This document shows, piece by piece, positions 52,845-64,000 of a stretch of DNA of 64,000 nucleotides (positions are counted from its first letter, which is position 1; every line of letters starts with the position of its first letter). Under the pieces are notes generated by a model. That model was not told the DNA's origin. It searched no databases and saw only the letters and a list, made by a program, of their open reading frames with translations. The stretch is taken from positions 23,729,777 through 23,793,776 of the forward strand of contig OZ023206.1 of assembly GCA_963995525.1 (NCBI GenBank). Direction: 5' to 3'. This DNA is from Escarpia spicata. Lineage: Eukaryota > Annelida > Polychaeta > Sabellida > Siboglinidae. The translations under genes were made by a program, and so were the position numbers.

Positions 52845-53560
52845 TTATAATAATAATTCCGTTTTTTAATAAGCGCTTTTTAAGTTAGTAAATACTAATC
52901 AAAGCGCTTCACATATTAAAATTACGTGTTGACTATATGCTAAAATATAAATTAATTAAATAAATAAGCTAAGATAAAAATACATCAATAAAATTAAATA
53001 AATTATGGTGTAAAAATGCAATTTCAAACAATGAAATTAAAAACCAATCAATACTATAAAATAGAAACCAGTGTAATTTAGTACAGACGAAATAAATGGG
53101 TTTTAAGTTGTTTCCGGAAAGCCGCCAATGTTCCAACCGATCGCACACACTTTGGCAAGCTATTCAACATATGTGAGCCTGTCACTGCAAAGCTGCCCCG
53201 TCCGATAGTTCTCTTAGACACCGTCACCGCGAGAAGCGTTGCGTCACTCACCGATCGCAATGCACGTGTGGGCGCGTTGCGAACTATCGCACAGTTGAGG
53301 TAGTTCGGGACTAAGCCATGCAGGATCTTAAACATGTAAGTACATATCTTGAAGGTGATTCGCTTTCTGATCGGCAGCCAATGCAGTGATTGCAGAATTG
53401 GTGTTATGTGATCTCGCCGTCTGACGCGGTTGATGAGGCGGTTCTGCGCTCGTTGAAGTCGGTTGGTCTGTCCATTGTTCAATCCACCGAGTAGAGCTTT
53501 GCAGTAGTCTAGCACGTGTCGTAATATAAATATAAGGTATGAAGCTCGGAAAAACACGTC
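52845..53560 (-). mobile_element. L2-type LINE, 3' end fragment
   Basis: Open minus-strand frame 53557-53078 encodes the RT C-terminus ('LQRAQNRLINRVRRRDHITP', 'LQSLHWLPIRKRITFKI' and a final 'FRKQLKTHLFRLY'). The 3' UTR ends with paired 'aagcgctt' motifs and an AAT/ATT microsatellite (52840-52860), the usual L2 tail. 5'-truncated at about 53560 but with a still-open frame, so fairly young. Confidence 0.85.
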
Positions 53561-53924
53561 TCACCCAGCCAAAGACTGTCGCGTGACTGAAAGGTTTGTT
53601 CTCACTTCACCGGAGCGTTATGGGATTCCCATTCTGCCCCGGAAGTGAGGCAGGGCAATTTCGGAATCGCCCCACAATCAACTTTGCCCCTGACAGAGGC
53701 ACCAATCTTGATGGTCAGAGGTCAGTCTCGTCCAAATTCGCGATCACGATACGATGATACGAAATTTCCACAAGTAAGTGTTGCTAGTTTCGACTTAATC
53801 GACTCGAAACCAAATAGTTCGCAGTTTGTTTATTAATTTCAACAAAACGAAGTTGCACAAGTGCACCAACAAACTATGATATTATAGTGAATACTTTATA
53901 GCTTTGCTTTTCCGTAAATGCCCA
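53561..53924. other. No recognisable gene
   Basis: GC-richer stretch (53570-53770) with short inverted similarity to 39285-39315; unknown repeat possible. Confidence 0.4.
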
Positions 53925-54367
53925 ATAAACTATATAGAAAAAATTCCAACGCAGAGCTGCCCGCTTCGTATTCCACGACTACTCAAGAGAATCCAGTGTC
54001 ACTAGGATGTTAACTACTCTAAACTGGCCAATCCTCCAGAACAGGAGGAAGGTCGCAAGACTCTCGGTCTTCCACAAAGCGCTATACCACCAAATCGTTG
54101 TCAAATCTACCCAACTATCTCAACACGTTTACTCGTCACATCTTATCAAACGGTCGTCACCAATTCTTTCCCCCATTAGTTAAAACTGACGTGTTCAAAT
54201 ATAGTTTCTATCCAAGCACACTTAGAGACTGGAACTCCCTTAGCCCAGAAATATCAAACTGTGACAATATTACAACTTTCAAATGCAAAATAGAAAATAA
54301 CATTAGTGTAGGTATTGGAAACGCTGTGGTCAGCATCCAAAGGGATTGGCGAAATTCCAACAAATAA
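53925..54367 (+). mobile_element. LINE ORF2 C-terminal fragment
   Basis: 'QRRAARFVFHDYSRESSVTR' then 'LNWPILQNRRKVARLSVFH' (about 53950-54080), then after a frameshift 'TDVFKYSFYPSTLRDWNSLS' (about 54190-54245) and a stop at 54367. This is the end of a jockey/CR1-type RT. 5'-truncated. Confidence 0.75.
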
Positions 54368-54521
54368 TATGTCTTCTTATATCTTGATTATAGATCGTTT
54401 GATGTTGTCCATGGGTGACCACGGGATTATATACCGAATGGTTCTTCCCGGTAACGATGTAAGTAGTATAAGGGTTTTCCCCATGGAGAAATTCTAAGAC
54501 GGCGCCTGTCTCAGGTATTTA

Positions 54522-54656
<135 letters not shown>

Positions 54657-54734
54657 AGTCACGTGACCGGATGTGGTGTACCTCCTGGCGGAAGAGAATG
54701 GAGTGAGTACCCCTTGAATTCCTATCGTGTATAT

Positions 54735-55487
54735 CGAGGAATGAACGAAAGAGCATATATCAAAGTTTAAAACCTGTTGGAATGTGGGTCAGTAGAGATA
54801 ATTAAGGGTACTGAATGATAATGTGTTTTGGATGTATGTATGTAAGTAAGAATAATTCTTCCTATGTCTTATTGTGTATAACGAGGAATGAACGAAAGAG
54901 CATATATCAAAGTTTAAAAAATGTTGGAAGTTGTGTCACGTGTATGAATGGGGGTAATGAAGGGAGTAATGGACGTAGCGTATGTGTACTGTATGTTTGA
55001 AATAATGATTCCTAACGTATCAGTTATAATTGTATATGCAGTTCACAAACAACGTGTACACAATAATGGCTTCCTGATCATAACTAAAAAGACGGTTCTC
55101 GTTGTATTGTATAATTGTTAGCACAATTATAATAATTAGCTTGGCCACGGAGCAAAAAATGTGTGTGTGGTGGCGCCATCTGTGTAAGTGATCAATAGTC
55201 AATTCTCTCATGTAGGAGAAAACCATTCTAGAAATAGCATAATCTCATACGTAGATAACTCTAAATAATTATTGTCGGTTCTCGTTGTATTGTATAATTG
55301 TTAGCACAATTATAATAATTAGCTTGGCCACGGAGCAAAAAATGTGTGTGTGGTGGCGCCATCTGTGTAAGTCTATGTATGGTGGCGCCATCTGTGTAAG
55401 TGATCAATAGTCAATTCTCTCATGTAGGAGAAAACCATTCTAGAAATAGCATAATCTCGTACGTAGATAACTCTAAATAATTATTGT
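54735..55487. repeat. Two sets of tandem duplications upstream of the PKS relic
   Basis: Set 1: 'cgaggaatgaacgaaagagc' repeats at 54735 and 54892 (period 157). Set 2: 55093-55275 and 55276-55487 are near-identical units; the second has an extra 29 bp that repeats 'ggtggcgccatctgtgtaag'. No coding signal. Confidence 0.85.
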
Positions 55488-55591
55488 TTTCTAAAATTCA
55501 TCGTCAATTAGTAGATCCGAAACCAATAGATTCAAGGGAGCGAACGAACAATTGTGTCATCAACATCATTTCCTTTCCCAGCACCCATGCC

Positions 55592-58085
55592 ATGCCGTCC
55601 AAGCAGAATATTGCCATCGTTGGCGTTGGCCTCGGGTGTCGCTTCGCCGGGGGAATAGACAACGTGAAGAGTTCTGGAAGGTAAGTTAGAGAATATATTT
55701 CTTGAACACTACCTGATTAGGTCGGTGGCAACCTATATAACACAGTGTTGTTTTGATAGAAGACTTGACGTGTCACACGAAATGGTAATAATGTTACGTT
55801 TCTATTAACAGCTGGGCACAAACAGATAATTGAAATAGTTGATGGCAAAAGTTCGTGTGCTCATCATTTTGCTGCAAACGTTTCTATCGATAGAATTGTG
55901 AAGCAATATTAACCTTACTAGTATTCTTCATGTTCACGTTATGTTGTGCAACATCCCCTTGCCGGGTCCCCTAACTGCTTACGTTTTTGTGATCAGTAAC
56001 GCTCAAAGTTATTCTGGGTTTAACGATTAAGAGGTACCTTTAATAAATTTAATTTAACGAAAATGTTGAAAAACAGAAAAGAAAATGTCTGTGACTCACG
56101 TTACTATTCAAAAGGGAGTCGCTGTAACCAACGTTGCGATCCAGAAACGGATTGTAATGTGATTCAGACACGGAAGTTGCTGTTCATGTAAATGAGTACC
56201 AGAGGAGTAAGTTAAAGATTTAGGAACACGGAATTTCCGCTGCTGAAGATGAAACGAAGAAAGCCTACGGAATGGAGTATAGCAGTATGCACCACCATAC
56301 GAAAGTAAAAAAAAAATAATAATAATTGAACCTTTTATGTATCATACTCGTTAGTATAGCTAATAATTGTGGTTAAAACCTAAACCTAAAATCGAAGGGG
56401 AAGTAGGACTATTACCAAACTTCCATAACAAAATCATCTTCAAGAAACAGGAAACACATGAAGTGTATGTGACGTACGTTATAAATCAACATGAACCAGT
56501 CACGTCATATTTATTCACTTATTCAGTAGAAAGGAAATGTCGTCACAGTAGACAGATAACTCGTCCGATGGCGCCAGTAACGGGGTTTCGAGTTGCGGTG
56601 TGACGGAATCAGTGTCTGCCAGGCATTGTGTTGCACGCGCCGCTGTTGAACCATAAATCACTGAAACAGGAATGATTGCTCGCAGACACAGCCAGCAGAA
56701 TCATAGAGCGTGACGTCGGGTCAACTGCTACAGACTACGTATGAATGCAAAAAAACTGGCAGTACCTATACAGTGAAAGACTATCTGGATACGGATGTAT
56801 ACGCGTGTGGAGTCCTTTTGTGAAAACACACTTTACGCCATAAACAATCAGTAAAAATATCAGGAACGCGGTTGGAATGGCTGGTTAAAAGTTCGATTAA
56901 CATTTACTTTGTTAAAACTGTACCAAAAAACATTATTGAAAAATCAACACCAACATAAGTAGTACTCAACTCAGAACAACTGAAATCGCTAAAACAAAGT
57001 TTCTATGCTTTGACCATGTGCTTGTATATTTCCGAATTTTTCAAACAATGTCATAATGATTGTAACGATGCCATCCTCTTGTACATACCTCCTGATAATA
57101 CGTCGCATACTGTGTGCACGCGCGCGCGTGTGTGTGTGTGTGTGCGTGAGTGTGTGAGCTTTGTCACAAGGGTATTTTCACAACATGATCCTGACGATTA
57201 CAAACAACATAAATCAGCAACGAAAGAGTTACTTATACTAGGGGATGGTCTCATGAGTTCAGAAAATTCACAATTTACACGTATAGCATAGGCTCAAAAG
57301 CATCTTCACACCCACACCCATTCCCGCCAATGCGCGCTGTGAAACCTACTATTTTCACAATCCAACATGACTTCGCTTTACAGGCGCTGTCTAAGCGCCG
57401 CGTTTGCAGTAGTTCGCTTCCCCAGGACGTCGCCGCCTTCTACCACCCGGACGTGAAGAAGAACGGAAGGTTGCACTGCGATCGCGGCGGCTTCCTCAAG
57501 CAAGACGTGCTCAAGTTCGACAGGCAGTTCTTCAAAATGCCTCGAGGTGAATACATAGTCCGCGCTGTTCTGAATAGACACAGATGGTCACAGCAATTGT
57601 TTGCTTCACAGTTTATGTGTAAATAGCTTAAACACAGAACAATCTAGGCCAGATAAGGGTTTTACCAAAATAACGAGAGCACTTGTATAGTCATAGCAAT
57701 TTATTCTGAAGAGTAAAAGTAATAAAAGTCAAATAAATATGTTGTATTTATTCATTTCGACAGTTGTATAAGAAGCAACGTTATTGTGCTTCGATAAGAA
57801 ACGATAAAAACTAACACGTATAATAATACAGACTGCAAGGACAGTGGCACCATATCGATATATTGTTGCTAAACATATTGTACTTTGTTGTCGTGAATGC
57901 GAATTGTTCTTCGGATATCAGTTATTGACTGATTATACGACAGTGTGTAGTAAATGAATATATTGTGTATTTCAGACGAGGCGGAACAGTTAGAAACACA
58001 CAAGTTTGTCTCCTGTTGGAAGTGACGCAGGAAGCGTTAAAAGATGCAGGACTGTCAACCATGTCAAATAAGGGATCAAACACAG
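55592..58085 (+). pseudogene. Type I polyketide synthase (ketosynthase N-terminus), decayed
   Basis: Three exon-like blocks with proper splice borders and matching phases: 55592-55680 (donor gtaagt), 57384-57546 (acceptor cag, donor gtgaat) and 57976 to about 58085 (acceptor ttcag). They encode the start of a beta-ketoacyl synthase domain: 'NIAIVGVGLGCRFAGGIDNV', then 'FYHPDVKKNGRLHCDRGGFL' with 'DVLKFDRQFFKMPR', then 'DEAEQL' and 'LLEVTQEALKDAGLS'. This is the animal PKS/FAS-like order. One base is missing in the expected 'EFWK' codons at the end of block 1. In block 3 the DPQQR motif is scrambled with a frameshift. After 'GSNT' similarity ends. The catalytic Cys/His exons are absent. So this is a relic; an intact paralog may exist elsewhere. 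Confidence 0.75.
57115..57150. repeat. (CG)n(TG)n microsatellite
   Basis: Short CG/TG alternating tract in intron 1 of the PKS relic. Confidence 0.8.
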
Positions 58086-58149
58086 TGTCGCAGATTGGCG
58101 AGGTCTCCGTAAATAGATGGCTCACGTCTGGTGGGGTTCAGTATTAATT

Positions 58150-59529
58150 ACGTCAACTCTTGTGAATGTGGCTAGCAAACGTGAACAACATAACAAGGAA
58201 CAATGGAAATTTAATGAATATTATTACATATATAGATGGCAAGGAACTCTTTTATAGTAACGATAAGAAACAACATCTAGCCTCTTATTCCATGCTATCT
58301 AGGCTCCCATCGATTGCTATCAAATCCGTAGCTATCCCCAGCTAATCCTTGATACTCGAAAAAATAATAGAATGGCTCGATAAAAAATACTAAGTACTAT
58401 TAACACTCTCAAGGGAACTTCAAATGTCAACGCATTACGAGTCAGATCCGCTCAGACTCAAGCTCGGCCGACCCGCTGCGTGGAGTTGCAGCCGTCTCGA
58501 TAATCGCCGTCTGTAGTCGACACTCGTCTTCGTTGCGATCGCATCACACATGTCTCCGCCACACGCTCGCTCTGATCGCCGCTATTTTACGTTTTATTTA
58601 TGATATTTCATTCGGTTTCTCCGAACGAAAACAATAACTTGCTTTACTTTACTTTACTTACTTAACAAGAATAATGCTATGGGTATTCTGTTTTTATGTC
58701 ATATACTTTGTACATACAATAAAAATAATATTAGCCTATTTACTATTGCATCAGATAAAAAAGTATTAATATCTTTTAAAATATTAACATATAATATACT
58801 GCTTTTGAAATATATGTTAGCTACTTTGAGTGATGTTAGATCCATAGTAATCATGACAGCGAGATGACATCATTTACTAAGCGGAATGCCTTCCGTATGT
58901 GCTGAACTGGCACTGGAAATTGAAACTCGTTTGTTTTGCCAATCGCGAGCGTACAAAATAATAAATTGCATTAACACTATTGGAAACATTCAAAGTTAAA
59001 CTACATAATAGTTATGTAGTCATTCGCAAATATTAATATTCACAATCATGTACAATACAGCTGAAAATTGAATACAGTAACTAGATAAATCTATGTTCGA
59101 TGCACGAGCACACATAATTTCGTTTCTTGAACTCGTGTGTGTATGCGTGCGTGCGTGTATGCGTGCGTGTGTGTGGGTGTGTTTGTGTGGGTGTACTAAT
59201 GTGTATTTTTAGTGAACTACGGTAAAACCCTTGTATTTTTGCGGCCATTTTGATGCGAGTAATTTATTAGAATAACGTAAGACGTTGCATTATTTGTGAT
59301 TTTTTATTGAAGGAATATGAATGTATGTATATGTGTATGTATGTTTGAATGTATGTATGTATGTTTGTATGTATGTATGTATGTATGTATGTATGTATGA
59401 TTTAATGTACCCATGATTTGTTTTAATTGGAACATCGCGAATGCTTAATCCTGCCATGTATACGTGGCAGCGGATGTAATTGTATGTTGTAATACTATAT
59501 AATGTAAAGGATGAGCAATCGCAATGTTC
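58150..59529. other. No recognisable gene; microsatellites
   Basis: A GC-richer patch (58440-58590) lacks a recognisable exon. TG/TGCG tracts lie at 59135-59195 and a TATG/TGTA repeat at 59318-59398. AATAAA on the minus strand (rc near 59300) could serve copy C as a polyadenylation signal, about 0.7 kb past its stop; this is weak. Confidence 0.45.
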
Positions 59530-59978
59530 GTCATTTGTTCTCGACCAGGCGGCGAAGTATAAGCGAACCCCCTTCTCTCATTGACGGCCTGTGTTCGCGT
59601 GGCCCAGCATTGTTGTCTCATCGTAAAAATGTATCGGCCGCTCGTGGCGTGTACTCATGTGGCTTGTCTTGTCGCCGACCTCTGCCGCTCAACGACGGCA
59701 GGTATCCGTTTTCTCCTGGCCAGCCGTTGCGGTGTTCCGACACCCATGTCGAGGGGGTAGGTCGCCGTTAGCGTACAGTAATGGCGCGGGGTTGTTTCTA
59801 ACTCCATGGCCTCTCCTCCGGATATTATTTTGGATACTGCCGTTTCTCACCGGACTGCCCATTCTACGCGAAAATGCTGGGATCGTAGAGTGGAAATCAT
59901 CCCGGTATCCAAGGGGCGCACAGAAGCCATTATCAGGCTCCATGCGGACCCAGTTACGGAGACCATCCACACCCTCTA
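59530..59978. repeat. Duplicated 3' flank of copy C
   Basis: Matches 18027-18464 beyond copy B. Probably includes the 3' UTR. Plus-strand open frames here are shadows. Confidence 0.75.
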
Positions 59979-63711
<3,733 letters not shown>

Positions 63712-63768
63712 TGTATGTCTTTGTTACTCCACGTTCTCTGTAGCATGCGCTTCAACCTTATTCGCCGA

Positions 63769-63772
63769 CCTG
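63769..63772 (-). promoter_or_regulatory. Possible 5'-UTR splice acceptor (tttttcag)
   Basis: On the minus strand 'attttttcag|GTCGGCG' lies about 60 bp upstream of the ATG and is kept in all three copies, so a non-coding first exon is possible. Confidence 0.3.
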
Positions 63773-63820
63773 AAAAAATAATCACAACGAATAAGTCTTA
63801 AATGAAGTACTTTGTTGTGA

Positions 63821-63828
63821 TTTATATA
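63821..63828 (-). promoter_or_regulatory. TATA-like box of copy C
   Basis: TATATAAA on the minus strand about 110 bp upstream of the start codon, conserved in position with A and B. Confidence 0.4.
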
Positions 63829-64000
63829 CCAACAACGCTCTTGCAAATACACTTTTTATGATTATGGATTCGGATTCTGGGGCTTTCATGTTTGAACAGC
63901 TGCCTATATTTAGGAATAAGATGGATTACCCACGCGCGCGAACATACACACACACGCACACGCTCACACACACACACAACACACACAACACACACACGCG

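Larger units (their letters stand above)
63712..64000. repeat. Duplicated 5' flank of copy C
   Basis: Closely matches 817-1068 (A) and 24759-25020 (B). 'tgaacagctgcctatatttagg' wording near 63895 agrees with A, not B. Ends in a CG/CA microsatellite at the window edge. Confidence 0.8.

Overview
The window is animal nuclear DNA. It is AT-rich, full of di- and tetranucleotide microsatellites, tRNA-derived SINEs, decayed non-LTR retrotransposons and DNA-transposon relics, and its few real genes have spliceosomal introns with GT/AG borders. Patched-domain (PTCHD3-like) tandem paralogs, an animal-type polyketide synthase relic and a SINE with an L2-like tail suggest a marine invertebrate. A mollusc is my best guess, but the sequence does not prove it.

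The backbone is a tandem family of Patched/sterol-sensing-domain transporter-like genes, all on the minus strand. Copy A (1-816, continuing off the left edge) is a pseudogene with a frameshift and two stop codons in exon 1. Copy B (18465-24758) has three exons and is open throughout, but a 14-bp deletion shifts its C-terminus and the conserved Asp of transmembrane segment 10 is Asn. Copy C (59979-63711) is intact: 991 + 333 + 1253 bp of exons encode 858 residues. The copies also share their 5' flank, with a conserved TATA-like box and possible splice acceptor, and their 3' flank, so each duplication unit is larger than the gene.

Between A and B (0.8-18 kb) lie SINE copies, a Rex1-like LINE (6-8.3 kb), an almost open L2/CR1-type LINE 3' half (9.7-11.1 kb), an APE-type LINE (14.1-15.8 kb) and a G-rich minisatellite abutting it. 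Intron 2 of B is swollen to 3.6 kb by degenerate tandem repeats and nested inverted duplications, one of which carries an inverted copy of the exon 2 splice donor.

Between B and C (24.8-60 kb) are the B 5' flank, three copies of an unknown dispersed repeat (R1), a decayed jockey/CR1-type LINE (30.8-33.3 kb), a (CA)n tract of about 165 bp, a LINE fragment flanked by exact 55-bp direct repeats, a fold-back element, a 16-bp minisatellite of about 60 units, a Harbinger-like palindrome, the spliced 3' half of a HARBI1-like transposase (50.1-52.3 kb) and three exons of a decayed polyketide synthase (55.6-58.1 kb). No non-transposon gene other than the Patched family and the synthase relic could be recognised. 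No rRNA, standalone tRNA, CRISPR or operon-like structure was seen.
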